Shown here in pieces: positions 1 to 8,982 of a DNA stretch of 12,500 nucleotides. Position numbers and translations under genes: made by a program. The DNA comes from Trachelipus rathkii. Lineage: Eukaryota > Arthropoda > Malacostraca > Isopoda > Trachelipodidae. Location: the NCBI GenBank assembly GCA_015478945.1, contig JABUQX010004458.1, forward strand, positions 1-12,500, written 5' to 3'. Position 1 is the stretch's first letter, and each line of letters opens with the position of its first letter. A model generated the notes under the pieces. That model ran no database searches and was not told the DNA's origin. It saw nothing but the letters and a program-made list of their open reading frames with translations.

Positions 1-700
1 CATGCTGAAAAATAAAAATTTCATAAAAAAATACATTTTAAAGATAGAGCAAAATCATATATTTTATTCAGAAACATATTAATAGCTGAATATTGAACTT
101 AAATCTGTGGTTATTACGATACTAAATTTTATTTACCATTACAGCAATACCGCTTGAATTTGCATCAAGTTTTTAATATTATATATGTATATTTATTATA
201 TAATGTATATATATATATAGTATATCAGACACTCTAAATATATTATAATATATATTAATAAAATTACACGTATAGTATATTGATTATTTTTATATATTTA
301 TCAGTATCTATTTTTGAATATTTCATATTACTACATAAAAACCAAAATTTATATTCTATAGGTTACAAAGTGTTTCGATAATATATTGTATTTTATATAA
401 CAATATATTCACTCTGTAATATTATATTTTATATTTTCCAAGATATTGCTTGGTATATATATATATATACGAGTAATATACCTAGATATTATAGTTCTAA
501 TTATAATAATAATGGATAAATATTTTTTATTATATAAATTTAGGATATACGTTAAATATATATATTATTTAGGTTATTATTAATGACTATAGTATATAAT
601 GGTGATTATATATGTATATTTCCACGGCAAAATTCTCTGTAATAACCTTTCATTTATCATTCAGAGTCTGCGTTTTGAGATTTATTTAATACTTTCTGTC
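1..700. other. AT-rich DNA with (TA)n tracts, no gene seen
   Basis: This stretch is very AT-rich. It is dominated by short TATA/ATAT runs, for example near 181-235 and 454-470, with stops in all frames at short intervals. I see no ORF with recognisable motifs, no RNA gene and no transposon terminus. It reads as ordinary invertebrate intergenic DNA. Confidence 0.6.
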
Positions 701-2859
701 GTCTATATGGACAAAAGACATTCAACACTAGAGAGCTTTCGAAGAATTGACTAAAAATCGACAGGTATGATGGGATGACACATCAGTGGCTACAGACTTA
801 TCTACTATTGGTCAACTTGGAAGAGAGAAGAGGCTTTTATTGCAGTAACACAGAGAACACTTATAAGAAATATTTTAATATTATGATCTTTATTATATAT
901 ATATCCTTGTTTATATCTGGAGATGGTGAGGACTAATTATAGAAGTCACTATTCCCTTAATAATATATAGTTCAGTAAATATATTTGTATTCTCCTTTTA
1001 TCAACAGAAATGCGTAGCATAGATTGTCAACTTCTCTTATTTTAGCAGATAATAAATCTTCTTAAATATAATACAATTATTCATTAGACATTTAAATCAG
1101 AAATCGGTAGTTCTCTGTATAATGTAAATCTTTTGAGAGAGCAGTGGTTTATCGTGGGAACTTTAAAATACCTTGTGAGAGAGAGAGAGCTAAACAGCTT
1201 GATACAGTAAAATAAGTTAAACCGGAGATATTCCCGCCCCTGCACAAATACGTCTTTGCAATAATACAATTCAATCTTAACGATAATTGCAATGTGAATA
1301 ATCTTCTTTGTAGGAATTATCATACAATGTGATATGGAATAATTAGACTTACTGTGTTTCTGCAACAGGTAGAATGGATAAACGATGATGCGGTCACTTC
1401 AACGACCAATGGAAATAGTAGCTTAGCTTAAGCATAGATTCATTTCGATTAAATGCATAGGAATGGCTTCACTTTATAATAAGAATATTCAACTTGTAAA
1501 ATAATATCACACGAGTTATCTTAAAACATTAGATTAACTCTTAGAATGCTAAAACACAAATAATATCTTCTGCGTCAACAGCATTCTTTGGTTACATTAC
1601 GACTCACTAATCACGACGAAGATACGAAAACCGAGAGTCAGACTCTCACTACTAATCGATAGCATTATACTATATTATTTACTATAATATCATTGGCTTA
1701 ACAACAGATGGCTTGTCGGTTTGCACCTTCAATTTCCTAAACTTAACTATTTATACAGTATTTGAAATAGATTATGAATAATGCCTTGTTTTTCTCTTTT
1801 ATTTCTATACTATGTGAATTAATAAATGTATATTATATTTGAAGCCTTGTAATGAAATAACCTCTCCCCTCCGAGAACGAAATTTTAATATTATAAATTT
1901 CTTTCTAGGTTGTACATTATTGAGTTTATTTAAAATAAAAAACAAAGCGGTGAATTCGAGATTTATATTCACACTTTCCTACAACATTATGATATATACT
2001 ATGCATAGAACAGATTCACATTCTCCAAATCATATACCCAATTTCATTCTTCATGATCTCGGGTAAGCGTTTCAGGGAGATATAAAACATGTAACATAAA
2101 AAGAGTAATAAAATAAAATTCTATAAATCTCTAAAATATATCCATCTGCATCTCATTGAAACATCTACCATAAATTGCCAGCCATTTCAATGAAAGAATG
2201 GACACGAAAGGAACCTGAAAACACTAATCAGAAAATGACAAATCATTACGTTTGAAGAACAGGAAGGAAGATTACGAAATTCATTCAGATACAGGAGTGC
2301 TATGTAATATGGAGTGTGCACCTTATTAGAAGCCAACGAAGAAACGCGAGGACATCTGGCCGAATTTCCCATAAAATCGGAAATGGTGTTGTAAATGTAC
2401 TATCACAGAAGTATGAGGTCAATTTCACGACTTCAAGTCGGATATATATCTGAACATACTCGAGAATAAGAGTGAACTTACCACTATATTCTATTCAAAA
2501 CCCGAAATGAAATTGGAAAGTACTTATCAGTAACGAAAGTATTTCTTCAAGAGCGATTTATGACTAACTTGGATTCGACTATTTACATCATTTGGAATAC
2601 GAATAGGATCCTGAAAAGAAGAATTCGAATATTGAACCGATTGTTCTTACAGAATTGGACAAGGATCTTACTTGAGCAACTTCTTGCAATATTGATGAGA
2701 AACTAGACATTCTTCCATCTACTGTCTATCTTGAGATATAGCTTTCCGTTTCATCATCTACCTATTATTGAAATGAACTTCTTGCCTTTGATCAGATTTT
2801 GAAGCTCATAATTTTTCTCTATTTTTGAGGAAAATTGGATCAAGAATAAGGATTCAGCA
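701..2859. other. Intergenic DNA, no recognised gene
   Basis: Composition is somewhat less AT-extreme than the first 700 bases, especially around 700-860 and 2180-2860. The open frames here are all under about 95 codons. They are rich in Phe, Ser, Leu, Ile and Tyr, as expected for chance frames in AT-rich DNA, and show no family motif. A short GA run lies near 1177-1189. On the minus strand, 2590-2860 has broken frames with a mixed amino-acid composition. That part could be the decayed far end of the retroelement's pol or its 3' untranslated region and LTR, but I could not match it to the 5' side. Confidence 0.5.
1633..1647. repeat. Perfect 15-base inverted repeat
   Basis: Two 7-base arms, GAGAGTC and GACTCTC, are exact reverse complements around a single central A. 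Such a short palindrome could be a dimeric protein-binding site or chance. Nothing around it suggests a promoter or a transposon end. Confidence 0.45.
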
Positions 2860-3329
2860 ACAATTGAAAATTACAGCTATGCAAAGCGATCTCCACATCG
2901 TCCACTTTGCAAGCATGTAATAAAATCTTTGTTTCTCCCCCAGATTCCGACAAGCCCTGTACGGTCGACCCATGTTTATGTAATTTCTTTTAGGTATTTC
3001 AGAAGGTTTTATATCCTAATATAGTACAACATCACACTACCCACACGAAGAATATCCCTCTCCCAGCTTGTACTACGATTGTCTGGTTATGAATCTATGT
3101 TCGTTATTCATCATCAAGTATATTCCTTTGCTATCTCAACGAATCAATTCGATTACGTATTGCTAAGTTCTTTTAGATCTTCCCCATAGCTTTGGTTGAA
3201 ATACTTTATTTATACTAGAAGGAAAGGTGTGATGATGTTATCTTACCATCGTAAGGGTAAGCGTTTATTATAACGAATAAATAACAAAATGGGACTTTGA
3301 TCCCTAGCGTCTCATTGTAGGTGGCTGTT
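2860..3329 (-). pseudogene. Decayed integrase C-terminal region (Ty3/gypsy pol)
   Basis: Downstream of the integrase core, the minus strand keeps fragments of pol in shifting frames. Just below 3330, a frame other than that of the core resumes with ETLGIKVPF, which resembles the segment after the catalytic domain. Around 3021-3044 a fragment reads VGSVMLYY, like the GD-x-V-x-L-Y opening of the C-terminal module. At about 2950-2970 a fragment reads GRPYRAC, which resembles the GPY/F module with one substitution. The order and spacing fit a gypsy integrase C-terminus, but several stops and frame changes separate the pieces. The call rests on short motif matches and could be partly fortuitous. 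The lower boundary is approximate. Confidence 0.4.
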
Positions 3330-3968
3330 TCAAGGGGCACAATTGGAACGAAATGGAAAGGTTAAGGATGTCCAATCTACCGGAATGCCCTCACCTGACA
3401 GTAAACGACGCAAGTAATCTTTACTTGTAACCACAACGAGTTCGCAACAGTTTGTAGTTTCGTTGATAGGAGGAAGGATAGAAATTTCAACTTTTGGAAT
3501 TTTCCAAAGCTTACATAGTAGCTGTTTGAAAAATGAAGGAACAAAATCACCTGCATCTTTCGCAAAAAGAACTGAAGGAGTGTTATGACGAACGATAATT
3601 CTATGAAGTAAAGCGTTTGCTATATGAACACCATTTAACGAAGGTATGGGACACAATTCGACATACCTTGTAAGTGAATCTTTGAAAACCAGAATATATT
3701 TAGAACCCGTTTTAGAACAAGGAGGAAGTGGTCCAATGATATCAGTGTGTATTCTACTAAACGGCTGATATGCGATTGGGTACTTGTAAATAGATGCACG
3801 CTTTGGAATGTTTCCCTTAACACGTAAACAAGAAGGACATTCTTTACAAAATTGCTGAACAAGCTTTGATAACTTCGGAAACGTGTAACGTTCTCTGATT
3901 CTTTTCTCGTGTGCGTAGAGGCACTCGCGCATGTGGCCAGCGCAAGACTGCAGTGATTGAGAATTCAA
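3330..3968 (-). pseudogene. pol (IN): Ty3/gypsy integrase: zinc-binding and catalytic core, damaged
   Basis: Integrase inserts retroelement cDNA into host DNA. Residue numbers count from the first Met of the 212-codon open stretch; that Met is not a real start, because IN is a domain of Pol. The HHCC zinc-binding region is at 12-47: one clear His in GHM (12) and CKECPSC (41-47). The His expected upstream is not visible. The RNase H-like core follows: IHTDIIGPLP contains the first Asp (76), and KDAGDF contains the second (138). The expected HPxxNGxxE segment is distorted. A Glu at 176 leaves 37 residues after Asp138 instead of the usual 35, so the catalytic Glu is uncertain. The upstream junction at 3969-3985 is out of frame with the preceding pol segment, and the frame changes again below 3330. 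The domain assignment is firm; function is very unlikely. Confidence 0.85.
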
Positions 3969-3984
3969 TAATACAGCCTATAAA

Positions 3985-4377
3985 CTAAGAATTTGGTTTT
4001 AACGTCAATTTGAGAATTATTTGCAAATCTCCTTCGGTAACATAATATAATATATTTTTAATATATGCATGTGGATAACAGAACGTGTTACCTTTTTCTT
4101 TGATAAACTTTATAATAGGAGCTAATCTTTCACATTTTTCTTGTTCGGTTTTAATCACCTCGAACGTAAGATTATAAAGCTTTTTATCTGTGAATGAAGA
4201 ATCAATATTTGACACCAAAGATATAGGAGAAATAGAAGGTGGTGGACATCTTGAAAGAATGTCTGGAACAATATTCTTTTTACCTTCGATAAACAATATT
4301 TCTGGGTTAAATGCGTTAACCCTTACAGCCCATCTGGCCAATTTATGTGTCAGATCCTTACTTTTGAAAATTTGCAC
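3985..4377 (-). pseudogene. pol (RH): RNase H C-terminal part and RNase H-integrase linker
   Basis: This 130-codon open stretch overlaps the end of the RNase H frame by about 28 bases and continues it in another frame. Its start, FKSKDLTHKLARWAVRV, is the usual segment after the TDHKPL motif of gypsy RNase H. It is followed by NPEILFIEGKKN and VPDILSRC, the conserved (I/V)xGKxNxxADxLSR ending, here with Pro where Ala is usual. Residues beyond about 45 are linker towards integrase. The ending around CYPHAYIKNILYYV resembles the short strand before the integrase zinc finger. Translation stops at 3985, just before that finger, so another lesion separates it from the integrase core. The frame change with the upstream part lies near 4370-4377. 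Confidence 0.8.
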
Positions 4378-4800
4378 AACAGAGGTTTGTGATCTGTATA
4401 GATCTTTATTGGATACCCATAAACTATATTCCTAAATTTAGACAATGACCAAGTTATCGACAAGGCTTCTCTATCAATCGAGCTATAGTTTCTCTCGGCC
4501 TTGCTCAACATTCTTGAAGCGAATGATATTGGTCTGTCGTTACCATTTGAATCTCTCTGTGCGAGGACTGCCCCGAGACCTATCCCACTGGCGTCAGTAC
4601 ATAAAATAAACTCCTTATTGAAGTCTGGAAATTGCAATAAAGGTTCCATGATTAACTTTTGTTTAAGAATATCAAAAGCTTTTTGTTGTTCTTCTTGCCA
4701 GACAAATTTTACACCCTTTTTGAAAAGAGCTGTGATCGGCTGTGCAACAACAGAAAATTGAGGAATAAAATTGCGATAAAAACGATGTGAATCCCACGAA
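4350..4800 (-). pseudogene. pol (RH): RT connection and RNase H domain, catalytic residues kept
   Basis: RNase H removes the RNA strand of the RNA-DNA hybrid during reverse transcription. Counting from the Met at 4649, the catalytic triad is visible as Asp19 in CTDASGIGLG, Glu61 in IDREAL and Asp86 in YTDHKPL. The GLGAVLAQ and RPISFASR motifs of Ty3/gypsy elements are also present. The frame stays open upstream of that Met to about 4800. There it carries the typical connection: a FIPQFS segment, then PITALFKKG, FVWQEEQQKAFD and LKQKL. The domain is well preserved internally, but is out of frame with the thumb segment upstream (near 4780-4800) and with its own C-terminus downstream (near 4370). 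It would not be made as part of a full polyprotein. Confidence 0.88.
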
Positions 4801-5264
4801 AGAACGTGCTGAACTAATATCTGTAGGTACTGGAAATGATTTGAGTACTTCTAACTTACTAGGATCTGCAGAAAGACCTTCACTACCAATAAGAAACACC
4901 CTAAATACAATAATGACCTTTTGAAAAAGTTTGCTTTTTCCAACTTAATTTTAAGCTTCGCATGCTTTAAAGCAATCAAACACTAAACCTTAAACATAAC
5001 GGATCGTTGAATCTAATTATTTAGAATAAACAATTGTTCATCAAGATAAAAGATGAGGCGCGTGAATGAACTCCAACAGGTGAGAAGGAGCTGCTTCCAT
5101 TAATTTGCAGAAGATCCTGAGAAGAAATTTTAAACTCACCATCTGAAGTTATTTAATAATGGTAGATGTCTTATTGTGTAGTAGAATTGCGGAGTATTAG
5201 GCTTGCTATCTTTATCGACTTCTTACGCATATCATACGATTTTGAATTGAAGATTCAGAAAAAC
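4787..5264 (-). pseudogene. pol (RT): Reverse transcriptase palm and thumb, heavily decayed
   Basis: This is the most damaged part of pol. Fragments in several frames can be placed by order. EVDKDSKP (near 5210) matches the segment after RT motif A. LMEAA (near 5090-5105) lies after the expected QNAPATFQ box. YLDE (5037-5048) sits where the YLDD/FLDD catalytic box belongs. HAKLKIKLEK leads to FFKRSLLYLG just above 4900, typical of the palm-thumb junction. Another frame then gives LIGSEGLSADPSKLEVLK, the hallmark GI/LxxDPxK region, and an SSARSFVGF segment. At least three frame changes and several stops interrupt it. The identity is clear from order and motifs, and the enzyme is certainly dead in this copy. 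Confidence 0.75.
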
Positions 5265-6152
5265 TTATCGAGAATAAAACTTTCGCAAAAACCCTAACTT
5301 AGAAATAGTATTTTGCACATCTGGTAAAATAGGCAGTTTTGTAAAAGGAACAACATATTTGTTTAATCTTCTAAAATCTAAATAGTATTAATTAAACACA
5401 CCTTTGACTGGAAGAACTAAGAGTGGATGCGAGTGAGGTGAATCGGATGATTCTATATATCCATCCAACATGCATTTGTTCACCCAGCTATCAATATCAG
5501 ATTGAAATTTGTGCGGAAGGAGGTAGTTTGGAGTAAAAATATACATCGGACGATCGGACGTTAATTCTAAATTAAACTTACCCAAAGGACATACGTCGAC
5601 ACGATCGTTACTGAGAGCAACTACTTCTTTATTTTCTATTAAGAAATCAAGGATGGTTTCTAACTGTGACGCATCCTGTAACACCACTAAGTCCGCTTCT
5701 TTCTTCGACTTTGAAAGCAAAATTTCCCTATAAACATCACGTAATTCAGCGCTAGAAAGACCCTCGGATGTATCTATCCGGTTTATGTTTGAACAAGAAC
5801 TACGAAAACCCAAAGAATTTGCTTTAGAAACCCTTGTATTTTTATCCATAGTGACTGGAGCTGAACTTAAATTAACACATTTGACTAAAATTGTGCCATC
5901 TTTTACACCACTTAACACATTGGCAAAAATGACATTTGAAACAATATTCTTCTCAGAAACGAGGTATACTTCTTCAGGGGGTAAGGTTCCCGCCTTTGAA
6001 CGAACGTCAACGGACAAAATCGTCGTTGAATAAGCATTAAATTGAACGGTACTCGGCAAAAACAAATCATAACTTTCATCATCGAAAATTGAAAGTTCAT
6101 GAATATAAGACTCGTGCTCGAAATTAATGTTTTGCAAAAAGAAACAGTATTA
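5265..6152 (-). pseudogene. pol (RT): Reverse transcriptase N-terminal part (linker and fingers)
   Basis: This frame is open from just after a TAA at 6150-6152 down to a TAA at 5388-5390. About 40 further codons in the same frame then carry unmistakable RT sequence before another TAA at 5265-5267. Most of the first 150 residues form the poorly conserved protease-RT linker. The later part has DVCPLGKFNLEL, LPHKFQSDIDSWVNKCML and GYIESSDSPHSHPLLVLPVK, the fingers with the usual I-x-x-S-x-SP-x-x-x-P and V-x-K motifs. YLDFRRLNK follows just past the internal stop. That TAA replaces a codon close to the conserved (R)xxxDYRxLN box. The frame is -1 relative to protease, and the switch must fall near the T5 run at 6136-6140. 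Confidence 0.85.
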
Positions 6153-6778
6153 TCGACTTTAAAATCGTCGTTAAGAACATTTTTATCATGCGATAAAGGA
6201 TTAAAAACAGAATTTTTATCATCAAGGAGCGGACTCCACACAGTTAAAGGAATACTACTTGTGCCCCTTTCGTCATTCATAATTAACATTTCATTCTTTA
6301 AATCAAAAGAAATGGGCAACGAAGCGAGTACATCAGTGCCTAACAACATATTCCCACTGAAAGTACATTGGTTATTGACAATGATTACATGAATATTGAA
6401 CAGTCTATCGTTCAACAGAAGCTGGAGTTTTACACGACCCAGATTTGGGATCACGTTTCCAGATATGGATTTCAGCACTATGTTATCCTCTTTCAATTCT
6501 AAAGGATAGTATTTTCTTAACCTTTCGAATGTCTGCAAGCGTAATAAAGAAACACCCGACCCAATATCTAAATAACTTGACATCTCGTAGATAAACTCAT
6601 ACTCTACCGTGAGTTTTACTTTTAGAAAATAGCTTTTACCTATTGCAGGATTATCATCTATTTTATACACATTTGAAACAGACGATGTATTATTGAAAAT
6701 ATTTGTAATATTAGCCTCTAATGGCGCAACTACGACGTTCTGAGGCAGAAAACTCGTAGCCTTTCTCAAAAATTCGAC
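6137..6778 (-). CDS. pol (PR): Retropepsin-type aspartic protease domain
   Basis: This domain matures the Gag and Gag-Pol polyproteins. Numbering starts from the TTG at 6767-6769. The frame has no ATG near its beginning, which fits expression by frameshift from gag. The active-site loop is YLDIGSGVSLL (67-77), normally LDTGS or LDSGS. Here codon 69 is ATT (Ile) where ACT (Thr) would need one base change, so activity is doubtful. The flap region follows about 25 residues later (SISGNVIPNLG). The C-terminal MLLGTDVLASLPISFDL matches the conserved ILGxDFL helix of gypsy proteases. The frame itself stays open to 5912, but below about 6137 the RT-linker frame, shifted -1, is the real continuation, so I end the domain there. 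The overlap with gag is only 13 bases. Confidence 0.82.
6766..6778 (-). promoter_or_regulatory. Gag to Pro -1 frameshift overlap
   Basis: On the minus strand the gag frame ends in AAT TTT TGA, over a T5 run at 6768-6772. The protease frame (-1) is open only from just after a TAA at 6779-6781. The slip therefore has to happen within these 13 bases. A UUU codon can re-pair perfectly one base back, but the preceding AAT-to-GAA re-pairing is poor, so this is not a textbook X XXY YYZ site. Metaviridae commonly use -1 shifting here. Confidence 0.6.
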
Positions 6779-8394
6779 TTAGGAAAATAAGAAAACTGAT
6801 TCTGATTTTGATCAAAAATCGGCGGATTACGGAAATTTGAGCATCGATTTCGTACTGATTGATGCGGAAAATAAGAATTATTAGAATACATTGCATGCCT
6901 TTGTGAGTTATATTTCTCAGATTTATAATGAAATTGCTTATTTGGATTATAATCAGGATCCAATAAGTGCACTTGAGACTCTAAATCGTTCTCTGAAAAT
7001 TGGTACGTGTGCGGAGAATTGTTTCTACAACCTTTGTTTCCGGCTTTTCGCGGCTCGGTTTTTGAATAATTATTTGACCTACCTGTCATGCGGTTATCAT
7101 AATTTGCACTCTTATGATATGAATTTGGCATATTGTAGCAATGATTTACCTGGTAACTTCCCCTTGAGTAGTTACTTTGACCCCTATGAAAATTAGAATT
7201 TGAACCCCTATGAACATTAGAATTTGAACCCCTATAGAAATTCGTCTGATTTCTTTCGTAATTTTCTCGCTCGACTGGCGTTATAACTTTCACCCTCTTA
7301 ATACCCTGAGGTGAATAAGGTTCCCAGAACGTGCCCTGGCAGTTTCTTTGAGACCCCCGCATATGTGGCTTGTAACACATTGAACAAAAAGAACTGAACA
7401 CGCATTCAGAAGTATGGTGGGCATGTCTTTCACAGTTACGACAAAACACACCTTTTTGCGTATTCTGAGGCCTTGGAGATAAGGAATTTGCATTTGAAAA
7501 TGACTTTTGAGGATACCGAGGCTTACTTTTTACTGTATGAGCCTGGTGAAAAGATTGTGGAGCCACATTTTTCTCAGTTTGTGTGTGATACACTGTGGTA
7601 GAAAAATTTGGATTTGGAGCTTTATTATTTGACGCCGATGCAATCTTGCCATTATTTAAAGAGTGAGTTTTCTTCAAATATGTTTGAATCTGCCTTGGAA
7701 TTGAATTATTAACATCAAAATCTTCGTGTATGACCCGTTGAAATTGAGGTTTGGAATTTGAATATAACATAGAAAATAAGAGTAAACGACGCTGCTCGTC
7801 ACTAAACTTTACGTCATGCATTAACGCCGCTGAATCAAGGAAAGTTTGTAAAACTTTTTGAGCTTCCGTTATGAACTCTGGAAGTGAGTGATTATGAGAC
7901 CATTTTACATTTATGAACTCACTGAAGGCTTCGAAAGAACTAATAGAGACCAAAGGATTTAAGCAATATGACAGATTCTTCTTAAAATCTTCCCAATTAT
8001 CAGCCCGGAAGAGTTCCGGTGTATTTCTTATAAGATATGAAGCATTACCCTCCTTCATATTCACAAAACGTACATAGCTCCGCAATTTCTCGACATCGGA
8101 GGTTATCTGTTCATCCTGGAAGTATAAATCTATAGCAGTAAACCAGGATCCAAGCTCCGGACCAACCCAAGAATTGTTTATAAACCCTACTAACAGAGGT
8201 ATGTTTGGCTTAGAGTGTCTCAAACGGTCTATGTTCAACGTTTGACGCTCCATGTTTGAAGAATTATTTAACTGAGAAAAAGAATGATTATTTAAATTGA
8301 CGGATTCAGCCCCGTGAGCTATCTCTGCAGGAGGACTTTGCTCCGTTATATCGTGTGAGGAAACTTCAATGTTGTCCTCTGTATCAGAAGGCAT
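6766..8394 (-). CDS. gag: Ty3/gypsy Gag polyprotein, intact frame
   Basis: Gag assembles the virus-like particle and packages the element RNA. The frame has an ATG and 542 codons with no interruption, and ends at TGA 6766-6768. Residues 1-60 are polar and acidic. About 75-240 is the capsid-like helical retrotransposon-gag region, with WFTAIDLYF near 84-92 and DNWEDFKKNL near 132-141. A basic, Asn/Ser/Pro-rich linker follows. The first zinc knuckle is C318-x2-C321-x4-H326-x4-C331. The second, C337-x2-C340-x3-H344-x7-C352, has non-standard spacing. The tail (about 380-542) is low-complexity, rich in Asn, Ser, Tyr, Arg and Gly, with three 8-residue repeats. The start is the only ATG that gives the full capsid region. 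A canonical PBS was not found upstream. Its integrity contrasts with broken pol. Confidence 0.88.
   Translation of the reverse strand: MPSDTEDNIEVSSHDITEQSPPAEIAHGAESVNLNNHSFSQLNNSSNMERQTLNIDRLRHSKPNIPLLVGFINNSWVGPELGSWFTAIDLYFQDEQITSDVEKLRSYVRFVNMKEGNASYLIRNTPELFRADNWEDFKKNLSYCLNPLVSISSFEAFSEFINVKWSHNHSLPEFITEAQKVLQTFLDSAALMHDVKFSDEQRRLLLFSMLYSNSKPQFQRVIHEDFDVNNSIPRQIQTYLKKTHSLNNGKIASASNNKAPNPNFSTTVYHTQTEKNVAPQSFHQAHTVKSKPRYPQKSFSNANSLSPRPQNTQKGVFCRNCERHAHHTSECVFSSFCSMCYKPHMRGSQRNCQGTFWEPYSPQGIKRVKVITPVERENYERNQTNFYRGSNSNVHRGSNSNFHRGQSNYSRGSYQVNHCYNMPNSYHKSANYDNRMTGRSNNYSKTEPRKAGNKGCRNNSPHTYQFSENDLESQVHLLDPDYNPNKQFHYKSEKYNSQRHAMYSNNSYFPHQSVRNRCSNFRNPPIFDQNQNQFSYFPKSNF
7165..7236 (-). repeat. 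Three 24-base tandem units inside gag
   Basis: Codons 387-410 of Gag consist of three 8-residue units, starting YRGSNSNV, HRGSNSNF and HRGQSNYS. The first two are almost identical in DNA and the third is diverged. The repeat lies just after the zinc knuckles and adds Arg-Gly-rich, RNA-binding-like sequence. It is in-frame, so length changes by whole units would preserve the reading frame. Confidence 0.75.
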
Positions 8395-8655
8395 TTAAAA
8401 ATGAATGAATGAATTACGCGACCAGAAATATTAAACCCTATATTCAAAAAACACGAAAAATTCCCACAACAGCAGAAAATAGAAGGAAAATAATACAATA
8501 AGAAACCACGTAAGAATGGAATGCAAAACTTACTCTGGCGTACACTTTCTGGCAGTTGCTTCAATGATACTTCTGGACATAAATTAGTAAATAAATGAAA
8601 GGACGTTTGCCTTCAATAATAAATATTAAAATATATAGAAAAAAAAAATAATCTT

Positions 8656-8661
8656 TTTATT
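8656..8661 (-). terminator. Candidate polyadenylation signal AATAAA
   Basis: AATAAA on the minus strand lies 64 bases downstream of the candidate TATA box. In LTR elements the signal often falls in R shortly after the start site. In DNA this AT-rich it could equally be chance. Confidence 0.25.
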
Positions 8662-8724
8662 TGTAATAAAAAAAAAAAATTAATTTGATCCTTAATATTT
8701 AGGAAAAACTCTCCCAAAAAATGC

Positions 8725-8731
8725 CTTTATA
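8725..8731 (-). promoter_or_regulatory. Candidate TATA box
   Basis: The minus strand reads TATAAAG within a locally GC-richer stretch (8725-8760), which makes it stand out from the surrounding AT noise. It would start transcription near 8700, towards gag. It is supported only by sequence resemblance and position. Confidence 0.3.
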
Positions 8732-8760
8732 TCCTCGTTCGCGATGCAGCAGAGGAACTT

Positions 8761-8927
8761 CTTTTCGATTTTTATGTACTGTTTCTGATCATTTGAAAAT
8801 CTGAAATTGTGGATTTCGCTGGAAGGATGCAATCTCTTCTTTGACAGGTACCTCAAAAACAATAAAGAACATTAATATACATGTAAATAAATATGTATAA
8901 ACAAAACAAAATGTATATAACGAGAAT

Positions 8928-8982
<55 letters not shown>

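Larger units (their letters stand above)
8395..8760 (-). other. Gag leader and possible 5' LTR remnant
   Basis: Immediately upstream of gag lie about 360 non-coding bases. They contain a TATAAAG (8725-8731, minus strand) followed 64 bases later by AATAAA (8656-8661), an arrangement seen in the U3-R part of LTRs. A GTAAGT splice-donor-like hexamer occurs at about 8527-8534. I could not find a matching copy of this sequence on the 3' side of pol, nor a clear tRNA-type primer binding site, so the LTR call is tentative. Confidence 0.3.

Noticed and set aside
1084..2372. Frames of 61-93 codons in the left flank
   Set aside because: Their composition is that of translated AT-rich noise, and they have no recognisable domain, promoter or conserved context.
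2200..3329. Envelope gene downstream of integrase
   Set aside because: No long frame, signal peptide, transmembrane segment or furin-like site is visible there. Only short integrase remnants can be placed.
4190..7196. Plus-strand open frames of 80-101 codons across the retroelement
   Set aside because: They run antisense to clear gag and pol domains and show no motif of their own. They are shadows of the minus-strand coding.
3330..8394. BEL/Pao or Ty1/copia classification
   Set aside because: Integrase lies after RNase H, which excludes the copia order. The RNase H motifs TDASGIGLG and YTDHKPL and the GPY/F-like remnant are of Ty3/gypsy type.
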